Origin: Mesorhizobium loti
GTDB taxonomy: Bacteria; Pseudomonadota; Alphaproteobacteria; Rhizobiales; Rhizobiaceae
Direction of reading: 5' to 3'
DNA: 64,000 nucleotides
Assembly (NCBI GenBank): GCA_002356515.1
Contig: AP017605.1
Location: forward strand, 5,689,020-5,753,019
Shown piece after piece: positions 56,502-64,000 of this stretch; within the stretch, counting starts at the first letter, position 1; every line of letters begins with the position of its first letter. Position numbers and translations under genes: made by a program. Below the pieces are notes generated by a model. That model saw nothing but the letters and a program-made list of their open reading frames with translations, ran no database searches and was not told the DNA's origin.

Positions 56502-57824
56502 ATGAACGACCTTGGGGTCATTGATCGCTTCATGGAGACCTTCATCCGCTACATCGATAGCGGGTTCGGTCTGCTCTCGGGCGATGTCGCCTTCCTTACC
56601 ACGACCCTGATCGGCATCGACGTCACACTTGCCGGCCTCGCCTGGGCATTCGGCGGCGAACCCAACATATTCGGCCGGCTCATCCGCAAAGTGCTCTATG
56701 TCGGCGTCTTTGCCTTCATCTTGAATAACTTCAAGAACCTCGCCGACATCATTTATCGGTCTTTTGCCGGTCTCGGCATCAATGCGTCATCCGGCAACCT
56801 ATCTGCCAACAATCTCCTGCATCCGGGCCGCATTGCCGCAACCGGTTTCGAGGGCGCCTGGCCGCTTCTCGATCAGGCAAGCCAGCTTCTCGGCTTCCCA
56901 GAAATCTTCGGCAACGCGCTCACCATCTTCGTGCTGCTCGTGGCCTGGTTCCTGGTCATCATCGCCTTCTTCATCCTCTCCATCCAACTCTTCATCACCA
57001 TCCTCGAATTCAAACTCACCACTCTGGCCGGATTCATTCTTGTGCCCTTCGCGCTTTGGAACCGGTCAGCGTTTCTCGCCGAGCGCGTGCTCGGCAATGT
57101 CATCTCGTCGGGCATCAAGGTGATGGTGTTGGCCGTCATCATCGGCATCGGCTCCACGCTCTTTGGCGAGTTCGCTTCCGCGCTGCAAGGCAAGGAGCCG
57201 GATCTGGCCGCCGCCATGTCACAGGTCCTGGGCGCCTTGGCGCTCCTTGGTCTCGGCATTTTCGGACCTGGGATAGCCTCCGGTCTTGTCTCGGGCGCGC
57301 CGCAGCTTGGCGCGGGCGCCGCACTTGGAACCACGGCAGCCGCAGCCGGTGCATCGCTCGTTGCCGCAGGCGCAGCATTTGCCGGCGCGCGCACGGCAAC
57401 CGGCAGCGGTCTCACCGCACTCCGTGCCGGCACGACCATGGGGTCAGCGGCTTCTACGGCCTGGCAGATCGGGCGCGCAACATCGCCCGAGTCCGGCCTG
57501 TCCGGTGTAGCTGCTGGAATGCATGGTGTGACCAGCGCCGCCGGCGGCGCCGCAATGCGGGCGGCACGATCTGCCGCAGGAGGCTTCGGGCGCAGCGTTG
57601 ATGCCGGGCGCGAAGCTGCCTGGACCGCGACCGGTGGTGCGCCGACCGCATCCATGACCGGAAGCCCTACTGGTCCGGTCGCTGATGCCGCGCCCGGCTG
57701 GGCCAGGCGCCTGCGTTCGGAACAGACAGCCCGTGCCCACCGTCACACCGCCATGCAGGCCGTCCGTGAAGGCGACAGGCCGGGAGGCAGCGCCAATCCC
57801 TCTCTCAACGACAAGGACGACTAA
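56502..57824 (+). CDS. trbL: TrbL, VirB6-like multi-pass membrane protein
   Basis: 440 residues from an ATG preceded by AGGAAGG. Several membrane segments in the first 280 residues (for example FGNALTIFVLLVAWFLVIIAFFIL) are followed by a Gly/Ala-rich C-terminal tail. It forms part of the inner-membrane channel. The trbF ATG follows directly after its TAA. Confidence 0.93.
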   Translation: MNDLGVIDRFMETFIRYIDSGFGLLSGDVAFLTTTLIGIDVTLAGLAWAFGGEPNIFGRLIRKVLYVGVFAFILNNFKNLADIIYRSFAGLGINASSGNLSANNLLHPGRIAATGFEGAWPLLDQASQLLGFPEIFGNALTIFVLLVAWFLVIIAFFILSIQLFITILEFKLTTLAGFILVPFALWNRSAFLAERVLGNVISSGIKVMVLAVIIGIGSTLFGEFASALQGKEPDLAAAMSQVLGALALLGLGIFGPGIASGLVSGAPQLGAGAALGTTAAAAGASLVAAGAAFAGARTATGSGLTALRAGTTMGSAASTAWQIGRATSPESGLSGVAAGMHGVTSAAGGAAMRAARSAAGGFGRSVDAGREAAWTATGGAPTASMTGSPTGPVADAAPGWARRLRSEQTARAHRHTAMQAVREGDRPGGSANPSLNDKDD

Positions 57825-58550
57825 ATGCTATTCAAGCGACCCATTCAACGTTACGGCAAGACGCCCGAGCCGGTCACGCCGTATCAGAAGGCCGCGCAGC
57901 TCTGGGACGAGCGCATAGGCTCATCTCGAGTGCAGGCCCGCAACTGGCGGTTCATGGCTCTTGGCTGTCTGACCTTGGCGGCCGGACTTTCCGGCGGACT
58001 CGTGTGGCAGTCGATGCAGAGCCGCGTCGTGCCTTACGTCGTCGAGGTCGACGGCTTCGGCGAGGCACGCGCCGTTGCGCCGGCAATCCGGGACTACGAG
58101 CCCTCCGATGCCCAGATCGCGTGGCATCTCGGCCGCTTCATTCAGAATGTCCGTTCCGTTTCCACCGATCCGGTGCTGGTGCGGCAGAACTGGCTTTCGG
58201 CCTATGACTTCGCCACCGACCGCGCGGCGCTCTTTCTCAACGAGTACGCCAAGGCGAACGATCCTTTCGGCCAGATCGGCACACGCAGCGTGTCGGTGCA
58301 AGTGACCAGCGTGGTCAGGGCTTCCGACAGCTCGTTCCAGGTCAAATGGGCCGAGCAGGTTTTTGAGCGCGGCAGCCTTGCCAGCACGACGCGCTGGACC
58401 GCGATCCTCACCATCGTGATCCGCCCGCCAAGTAATACTGACCAACTGCGCAACAACCCGCTCGGCGTCTTCATCAATGCGATCGACTGGTCGCGCGAGC
58501 TCGACAGTGCTGCGCCGACGTCCGTTTCCCCAAAAGGAGTCCACCAATGA
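57825..58550 (+). CDS. trbF: TrbF, VirB8-like inner-membrane protein
   Basis: 241 residues: short cytoplasmic start, one membrane helix (FMALGCLTLAAGLSGGLVW), then a periplasmic VirB8-like domain (VPYVVEVDGFGEARAV ... SVQVTSVVRASDSSFQVKW). The stop overlaps trbG (ATGA). Confidence 0.93.
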   Translation: MLFKRPIQRYGKTPEPVTPYQKAAQLWDERIGSSRVQARNWRFMALGCLTLAAGLSGGLVWQSMQSRVVPYVVEVDGFGEARAVAPAIRDYEPSDAQIAWHLGRFIQNVRSVSTDPVLVRQNWLSAYDFATDRAALFLNEYAKANDPFGQIGTRSVSVQVTSVVRASDSSFQVKWAEQVFERGSLASTTRWTAILTIVIRPPSNTDQLRNNPLGVFINAIDWSRELDSAAPTSVSPKGVHQ

Positions 58551-59575
58551 AGAATAGAATGTCGTCGGTCCGTGCCGTGCTGATCCTGTCGGCCTCTACA
58601 GCAGTCCTCTCCGCCTGCGCGTCGAAGCCGGCACCGCCGCCTGAGATTTCCTATGATGCTGCCGATTTCAAACCAGCCGCAATCGAGAAGCCGCCGGAGA
58701 AGCCGGTCAAGATAGTCGAGGTGCCAAAGCCGCTGCCGCTACCCGGTCAGTTACAGCCCAATCCGGGCAGGGTGGCCGAAGACAAGCGCTCTCCTGAAGA
58801 ACGGGTCTCCGATGCCAATAAAGCAGCGACGCAGCAACCCACCAGGTATGGGTACATGAATGCGGTTCAGGTTTATCCATTCGCCGATGGCGCGCTCTAT
58901 CAGCTCTACGCCGCACCGGAGCGCGTCACCGATATCGCACTCCAGCCGGGCGAGAAGCTAACAGCCGTGTCGGCCGGCGACACGGTGCGTTGGGTGATCG
59001 GCGATACCGTCAGCGGCACCGGTGACAATCAGCGCACCCATGTGCTGGTAAAACCCTTCGCGCCGGGGCTTACCACCAATCTGGTGATCACCACAGAACG
59101 ACGCACCTACCATTTGCAGCTTCAAAGCACCGAGAAAACCTCGATGGCGGCGATCTCTTGGACCTATAGCGAGGACCAGATCATCGCGCTACGCCAGCGC
59201 AACGCTCAAGCCGAGGGTGCCATGCCGGTAGCTTCGAATGTGGCGCTCGAGAATATCCGCTTCCGGTATTCAATCACCGGCGACACACCACCCTGGAGGC
59301 CGATGCGCGCTTTCGACGATGGCAGCAAGGTCTATATCGAATTCCCCCGTCGCATTGATCAGGGTGAAGCGCCTCCTCTCTTCATCGTCGGCGCTGATGA
59401 CAATGACCAGCTCGTCAACTTCCGTATGCGCGGCAACTATTACATCGTCGATCGCCTCTTTGGCGCTGCAGAACTGCGTCTAGGCAGCAAGCAGCAGCAG
59501 GTGGTGCGCATCACCAGGACTGACGGCCGGCAACCGCCGCGGCGGATTCCGCTCTTTGCGCGGCCCAGCAGGTGA
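58547..59575 (+). CDS. trbG: TrbG, VirB9-like protein
   Basis: 342 residues with a lipoprotein-type signal peptide (lipobox LSAC). VQVYPFADGALYQLYAAPERVTDIALQPGEKL is the VirB9 start, followed by LVITTERRTYHLQL and the C-terminal domain. It is part of the outer-membrane core complex. Confidence 0.93.
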   Translation: MKNRMSSVRAVLILSASTAVLSACASKPAPPPEISYDAADFKPAAIEKPPEKPVKIVEVPKPLPLPGQLQPNPGRVAEDKRSPEERVSDANKAATQQPTRYGYMNAVQVYPFADGALYQLYAAPERVTDIALQPGEKLTAVSAGDTVRWVIGDTVSGTGDNQRTHVLVKPFAPGLTTNLVITTERRTYHLQLQSTEKTSMAAISWTYSEDQIIALRQRNAQAEGAMPVASNVALENIRFRYSITGDTPPWRPMRAFDDGSKVYIEFPRRIDQGEAPPLFIVGADDNDQLVNFRMRGNYYIVDRLFGAAELRLGSKQQQVVRITRTDGRQPPRRIPLFARPSR

Positions 59576-59586
59576 GGGGAGCGCTG

Positions 59587-60801
59587 ATGACCGATACTTC
59601 CCGATCCGATGCGCCGCCGAAACTCGATCCCGAGCAGCTGCAATTGCGAGCCTCGCCCCGCCGCGCTGTCCGATTCAGGCGCGGTGTGATCATCGCCATC
59701 GCTGCAGTCGGATCCGGTGCCATTCTGGGCGTCACGATGATGGCGCTTCAAGGACCGGCATGGCGTATCAAGCACCAGGCAGAGGACCGCTATAACACCG
59801 AGCGCAAGCCACCCGCCGAGGGACTAGAAGCGCTTCCCAAGGACTATTCCGGGATCATGCCGAAGGCCCCTGTGCTCGGACCGCCACTGCCCGGCGACCT
59901 CGGTCGCCCCATCCTTGAACGCCAACGTCAGCTCGGCATCGCGCCAGGGCAGGATATCTCCGCCGAGGAGCAGCGCCTTGCCCAGCAAGCAATTGAGGCG
60001 CGCGAGTCGCAAGTCTTGTTCCGGATCGACAATCGACCCAGACAGACAGATGTCGCCGGCGGCGGGCCGAGTGCGCAGCAGCCGTCTGAGGCGCTTCCGC
60101 AATCCGGAGCGACGCGCACGTCAGCTTCCGTTGCCCCAGCCGAGGGTGACCAGAACAACCAACAGCGCAAGCTCGATTTTGTCAGTCAGCGAAACACAAG
60201 CGGGATCTACAATCCGCATGCGCTGCAGACGCCGGCCTCGCCCTACCAACTGATGGCCGGCAGCGTGATCGCGGCCAGTCTCGTCACCGGCATAAATTCC
60301 GACTTGCCTGGCCTTGTCGTCGCGCAGGTCACCGAGAATGTGCACGACACAGTCACCGGCAGCATTGTGCTCATTCCGCAAGGCTCACGCCTCATCGGCA
60401 CTTATGACAGCGTCGTGGCTTTTGGGCAGAGGCGCGCATTGCTGGTCTGGCAGCGAATAATCCTGCCCGACGGTTCCTCGATCGAAATCGACAATCTGCC
60501 AGCGACGGATACTGCCGGCTATGCTGGGCTTGAAGACAAGGTCGATTTTCACACCTGGCAGCTGATCAAGGGAGTTGCTCTAGCGACGCTACTGGGCGTT
60601 GGTACCGAGTTGAGCTTTGGGGAAAACGAAAGCGACCTAGTTAAGGCGATCCGGGAATCCACTCAGCAAAACATCAGTCAAGCCGGCCAGCGCATCACCG
60701 AAAAGAACCTGAATATTCAACCCACCATTATCGTCCGCCCCGGTTGGCCCCTACGCGTGATTGTACACAAGGATCTTGTGCTGCGCCCATACCCGACTTG
60801 A
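59587..60801 (+). CDS. trbI: TrbI, VirB10-like protein
   Basis: 404 residues from an ATG with GGGGAG six bases upstream. One membrane helix (GVIIAIAAVGSGAILGVTM), a Pro-rich periplasmic linker, and the VirB10 beta-barrel (AGSVIAASLVTGINSDLPG, GSIVLIPQGSRLIGTYDS, VDFHTWQLIKGVALATLLG). It connects the inner and outer membranes. trbH is not present. Confidence 0.94.
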   Translation: MTDTSRSDAPPKLDPEQLQLRASPRRAVRFRRGVIIAIAAVGSGAILGVTMMALQGPAWRIKHQAEDRYNTERKPPAEGLEALPKDYSGIMPKAPVLGPPLPGDLGRPILERQRQLGIAPGQDISAEEQRLAQQAIEARESQVLFRIDNRPRQTDVAGGGPSAQQPSEALPQSGATRTSASVAPAEGDQNNQQRKLDFVSQRNTSGIYNPHALQTPASPYQLMAGSVIAASLVTGINSDLPGLVVAQVTENVHDTVTGSIVLIPQGSRLIGTYDSVVAFGQRRALLVWQRIILPDGSSIEIDNLPATDTAGYAGLEDKVDFHTWQLIKGVALATLLGVGTELSFGENESDLVKAIRESTQQNISQAGQRITEKNLNIQPTIIVRPGWPLRVIVHKDLVLRPYPT

Positions 60802-60813
60802 ACAGGAGTAATC

Positions 60814-61083
60814 ATGGCAGATCTGAAACTTGGAAAGCTTCCGGACCGGACACCTTCGAAGATGACCATCACCGTTAGCGCGGACCTGAACCAAGCACTC
60901 AAGGACTATGCGGCGCTTTACCGCCAGACCTATGGCGAGTCTGAAACGGTAGCGGAACTCATACCTTTCATGCTGGCAGGGTTTCTGGAAGGTGACAGAG
61001 CGTTTGCCAAGGCCAGAAAGGAAAGCTTGCCCGCCGGCATGTCAGAGAAATCGCGACGCGTGTCAGGTTCAGATTCCGAGTAA
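60814..61083 (+). CDS. DUF2274 protein at the end of the trb operon
   Basis: 89 residues: LKLGKLPDRTPSKMTITVSADLNQALKDYAALYRQTYGE. The family is found almost only as the last gene of trb clusters and may be a small DNA-binding or accessory protein. The ATG is 12 bases after trbI, with AGGAG upstream. Confidence 0.85.
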   Translation: MADLKLGKLPDRTPSKMTITVSADLNQALKDYAALYRQTYGESETVAELIPFMLAGFLEGDRAFAKARKESLPAGMSEKSRRVSGSDSE

Positions 61084-61620
61084 TCGAAGCATAAAGTTGG
61101 TCAATTGGCGCAGCCGCCCGGGTGCCTAATTTCCCGGCGGTCGCGGCCTACCGATCCGTCATGTAAGGCCTATGCGCGAACTTCGAGCAGCTGGAGGTCA
61201 AGTAAGTGCCTGGGCGGCCCGGAAACCGCGAACAGGCGCAGGGCGTGCTAGCCGCACTGATGCATGGTTTCAGACCCGTGGGAACGCCGTGCGGTTGTTA
61301 CTCAGAATGAGCTCATCTCAAAGGGGCATTCAAGAGCCGCAGCGCTGAGTAGCGGAAGCCGCAATGGGGTGCGTCGCTGACATTCAGTGAAAGACTGGGC
61401 CGAACAATCCAACCTGCTTGGGCGGATACGAAGTGGAGCCCTGCCTGCAGGGTTCCGGCGGGTCCCAGCCCTCTGCCATGCGACCCCCTTTGGGAAATAC
61501 CCGCGTCGTCACAGCATCGTAAAGTGGCGTCATATGCACTATCGAATTGTTAGCTGCTGGTTTCGGCGATTTTGAGGAGGTTCGCGATCGACTGAAGACG
61601 GTGACGTTCGTCTGTGGCAC
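61084..61620. other. Gap between the trb cluster and hemN
   Basis: I find no supported gene, no clear terminator and no obvious oriT-like repeat. Open frames are short and unlike known families. Confidence 0.4.
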
Positions 61621-62970
61621 TCAGACTGCCACTGAGTGCCTGGCCGTTCCACTTTCGAAATATTTGTCGAACTTCGCTGCAATGCTCCTTACAAAGGGAC
61701 GACTTTCCGCCGATACGACGTAACTGTCACCTTGGAGTTCAAGCGGTCGAGCAGGGTCGCCAATGGCGATGGAGCTTGCTTGGAAAAGAAGCTTTTGTCC
61801 GGCTTCCCCGAAGCGTTCCACCAGATCGGCTGCTGAAAAGCCGAAATCGCACATCAAGCGCTCGATGATCCAGCCGCGAACACGGTCATCTTCGGAAAAC
61901 GCGATGCCGCGGACCGTGGCCAGATGTCCCCCCTCGACCATGCGTCCATATTCGGCTGTCGACGGCATGTTCTGCGAATAGCCCTGTCGAAACCGGCTGA
62001 TCGATGACGGCCCGAGCCCGATCAGTGTTTCGCAGCGATCCTCGGTGTAGCCCTGGAAATTGCGGCGGATTGTTCCCGCGCGAGCCGAGACTGCAAGCGC
62101 ATCATCCGGCCTGGCGAAATGGTCTATTCCAATCGCCTCGTATCCGGCGCCCATGATCAGACGGGCGGCAATTTGCCACTGAGCGAACCGTTCGGCCGGA
62201 CCCGGCAACCATGCCTCGTCGATCATAGTCTGATGCTTCTTGAACCAGGGCACATGCGCGTAGCCGAACAGCGCCATCCGGTCCGGCTCCAGAGTCAGCG
62301 CCTGCGCCACGGTGGAACAGACGCTCTCCCTGGTCTGATGCGGCAGGCCGTAAAGCAAATCGAGGTTCACGGACCCTACGCCGCGAGAGCGAATGCCGTC
62401 TACAACCGCCTTGGTCTGCAAAAAGCTCTGTTCGCGATTGATCGCCTTCTGCACCTTCGGATCGAAATCCTGAACGCCGAGGCTCGCCCGCGCCATGCCG
62501 ATCTCGGCAAGTGTATCAAGGCGGGCTTCGTCCATGTCGTTGGGTTCGATTTCGACGCTGATCTTCGCATCGGCAAGAAAATCGAAGCTATCCCGCAGGA
62601 CAGTTCCCAAGGCTATCATATCCTCGGGCTTCAGCATGGTCGGCGAGCCGCCGCCGAAATGCACGGCGCGGACATGGGCCTTGCCGCCGACAAGACCGGC
62701 GACAGTCGCGATCTCCGCGTGAAGCGAGCGGAGATACGAAGCCACCGGCTCGTAGCGGCGGGTCTGCTTTGTATGGCACGCACAGAACCAGCACAGCCGG
62801 TCGCAATAAGGGATGTGCAGGTAGAGCGAGACCTCGTCACCGCTTTCGAGCGCCTTCAACCAGCTTCGATAGACATCAGCGTCGACGCCAGGATGGAAAT
62901 GCGGCGCGGTCGGGTAACTGGTATAACGCGGGACGTTCTCGCCAAGCCTGGCAGCTAATTCCGGTCTCAT
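61621..62970 (-). CDS. hemN: Oxygen-independent coproporphyrinogen III oxidase HemN
   Basis: 449 residues from MRPELAARLGENVPRYTSYPTAPHF. The full cluster motif C-DRL-C-WF-C-A-C has all four Cys. HFGGGSPTM, LGVQDFDPKVQKAINR, DLLYGLPHQT and the YEAIGIDHFARP region are as in E. coli HemN. It makes protoporphyrinogen precursors without oxygen, for haem synthesis in microaerobic nodules. The gene is divergent from fnrN, which suggests direct control. The frame upstream of 62970 is not part of the protein. Confidence 0.93.
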   Translation of the reverse strand: MRPELAARLGENVPRYTSYPTAPHFHPGVDADVYRSWLKALESGDEVSLYLHIPYCDRLCWFCACHTKQTRRYEPVASYLRSLHAEIATVAGLVGGKAHVRAVHFGGGSPTMLKPEDMIALGTVLRDSFDFLADAKISVEIEPNDMDEARLDTLAEIGMARASLGVQDFDPKVQKAINREQSFLQTKAVVDGIRSRGVGSVNLDLLYGLPHQTRESVCSTVAQALTLEPDRMALFGYAHVPWFKKHQTMIDEAWLPGPAERFAQWQIAARLIMGAGYEAIGIDHFARPDDALAVSARAGTIRRNFQGYTEDRCETLIGLGPSSISRFRQGYSQNMPSTAEYGRMVEGGHLATVRGIAFSEDDRVRGWIIERLMCDFGFSAADLVERFGEAGQKLLFQASSIAIGDPARPLELQGDSYVVSAESRPFVRSIAAKFDKYFESGTARHSVAV

Positions 62971-63028
62971 TTGGTGGTCCGCCGTTTTTGCCTCGCCGGA
63001 AGTCTGGACGCGTCGAAGAGCCAATGCC

Positions 63029-63042
63029 CTGATTTCGGTCAG
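63029..63042. promoter_or_regulatory. Possible FNR/FixK box between hemN and fnrN
   Basis: CTGATTTCGGTCAG is a near-palindrome resembling the anaerobox TTGAT-N4-ATCAA (outer T/A pairs changed). It sits about 60 bp upstream of hemN and 85 bp upstream of fnrN. No better match was seen in the 157-base interval. Confidence 0.35.
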
Positions 63043-63127
63043 CCTCCAGCACGGACAAACTGCCGCAAGGATTTCTCTGCCATCGCTTGCTATCCTGTCG
63101 AAACTTGGGATCGGTAGCGCGAGCGTA

Positions 63128-63883
63128 ATGACAGTACGGCAAGACATTCACAGTTCCGGCATTCCCGTTCTTTGCCTGTCTTGCGCAGCACGACTTCGCG
63201 GCGTCTGCGCTGCGCTCGATCCAAACCATTTGGTTGGGCTCGCCAAAACTTCGTCGCGGCACAAGCTCGAGCCGGGGGTCGAACTGATCGCCGACGCCGA
63301 GGCCGTCGACAGCTATTCAAACTTGCTTTCAGGCGTTGTGAAGCTGACGAAGTGCCTTTCGGACGGCCGCCAGCAGATTGTCGGTCTTCGGTTCGCACCG
63401 GATTTTCTGGGACGGCCCTTCAAGGTGAAAAGCACGATCAATGTGGAAGCGGCAACCTCCGTCTCGCTGTGCTCGTTTCCGAAGGCGGCCGTTGAACGGA
63501 TAATGAAGGAATCACCGGGACTCGAGCATCGCCTGCTCAAGCAGACGCTGGACGAACTCGACGAGGCACTTGAATGGATGGTGACTCTCGGGCGCAAGAC
63601 CGCACCGGAGAAGGTGGCGAGCTTTCTCCTCATGATCGCCCGGAATATGGATTCCAGTATCGACCCGGCGGCTGGGTCGGCATGCTTCGATCTGCCGCTG
63701 ACACGTGCCGACATCTCTGATTTCCTTGGACTGACGAACGAGACCGTGAGCCGCCAGCTTACGCGATTGCGGGCTGACGGCGTGATCCGGATCGAGAACA
63801 AACGCCATGTAACGGTCGACAGCATGAGCCGGCTGGAGCAGCGCTGCGGCGGCCGAGGCGCGCGGCAACCGGCCTTTGAATGA
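63128..63883 (+). CDS. fnrN: FnrN-type oxygen-sensing CRP/FNR regulator
   Basis: 251 residues. The N-terminal Cys motif C16-x2-C19-x7-C27 with a further Cys in SVSLCSF gives a [4Fe-4S] oxygen sensor, so it is FnrN-like rather than FixK-like. A cyclic-nucleotide-fold domain follows, then a helix-turn-helix with ISDFLGLTNETVSRQLTRL, whose E..SR reads FNR boxes. It probably activates the divergent hemN and other microaerobic genes. Confidence 0.9.
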   Translation: MTVRQDIHSSGIPVLCLSCAARLRGVCAALDPNHLVGLAKTSSRHKLEPGVELIADAEAVDSYSNLLSGVVKLTKCLSDGRQQIVGLRFAPDFLGRPFKVKSTINVEAATSVSLCSFPKAAVERIMKESPGLEHRLLKQTLDELDEALEWMVTLGRKTAPEKVASFLLMIARNMDSSIDPAAGSACFDLPLTRADISDFLGLTNETVSRQLTRLRADGVIRIENKRHVTVDSMSRLEQRCGGRGARQPAFE

Positions 63884-63886
63884 GAC

Positions 63887-64000
63887 CTAAGCGTCGGGGC
63901 CTTCGTCGCTTATTACGATCCGCGGCAGGACATGCTCGCGTTCGAAAGCGATGTGTCGCCGCAAGCCTTCGAAGAAGCCGCGTAGCATGAATCCGACAGC
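63887..64000 (-). CDS. Hemerythrin-like protein, 3' end only
   Basis: The minus strand from the window edge reads MLRGFFEGLRRHIAFEREHVLPRI and ends SDEGPDA at TAG (63887-63889), three bases from the convergent fnrN stop. RHIAFEREHVLP is the last metal-binding helix of HHE (hemerythrin-like) domains. The rest lies outside the window. Confidence 0.6.
   Translation of the reverse strand, partial: AVGFMLRGFFEGLRRHIAFEREHVLPRIVISDEGPDA

Noticed and set aside
61084..61620. Possible transfer origin next to the trb cluster
   Set aside because: I looked for an inverted repeat followed by a nick-like sequence and found nothing convincing; no relaxase gene is in the window.

Overview
The window reads as accessory DNA from a Mesorhizobium-type symbiosis island (alpha-proteobacterium, order Hyphomicrobiales). 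Three things point there: a nod box in front of a nodM-type glucosamine synthase, the complete rhizobial gibberellin (ent-kaurene/P450) operon, and a trb-type conjugation cluster next to an FNR/FixK-family regulator. From memory, the 3056-residue SKWP-repeat/shikimate-kinase effector and the order of its neighbours resemble the Mesorhizobium loti MAFF303099 island. I could not search to confirm this. No rRNA or tRNA gene was seen.

Layout: (1) 1-13.7 kb, type III effector region. The 3' part of one effector-like gene is followed by its giant paralogue, which has a candidate tts box and lies between two same-orientation, almost identical IS6-family copies. The giant protein carries about 15 SKWP repeats, a segment with motifs reminiscent of the RNA-polymerase/RdRP double-psi barrel (DFDGD), a RelA/SpoT-like segment and a shikimate-kinase domain. 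Its last eight codons are supplied by the downstream IS. (2) 13.7-25 kb: a Tn3 transposase relic, then a NifA/sigma-54 promoter with a decayed nifH start, then the gibberellin operon (cyp112, cyp114, ferredoxin-SDR fusion, cyp117, GGPP synthase, CPS, KS, type 2 IDI). (3) 25-32.5 kb: an MFS exporter, a divergent cold-shock protein, an F-box-like gene broken by a TAA, relics of a tandem tyrosine-recombinase set, and a B3/B4 - LysE - DapA-like operon read leftwards. (4) 32.5-37.9 kb: an IS481 element containing three other insertion sequences (two IS110/IS1111, one IS630). (5) 38-45.8 kb: alpha-carbonic anhydrase, LuxI-type AHL synthase, nod box + nodM, a stretch of gene fragments (hemN', exo/endonuclease', dapA'), a porin and a decayed IS6-type transposase. 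(6) 45.8-64 kb: a HemN-like gene, decayed zinc-related sequences, traG, an RHH protein, trbBCDEJLFGI, a DUF2274 gene, a second hemN, an fnrN-type regulator, and the 3' end of a hemerythrin-like gene running off the window.

How it fits together: several parts suit life in or entry to a legume nodule. The effectors would act in the plant cell. nodM would supply glucosamine for Nod factor under NodD control. The gibberellin operon appears able to use a captured nifH promoter and so to be switched on with nitrogen fixation. FnrN and HemN serve haem synthesis at low oxygen. The TraG/Trb apparatus and AHL synthase belong to horizontal transfer of the island. Many broken genes and stacked insertion sequences show repeated rearrangement.
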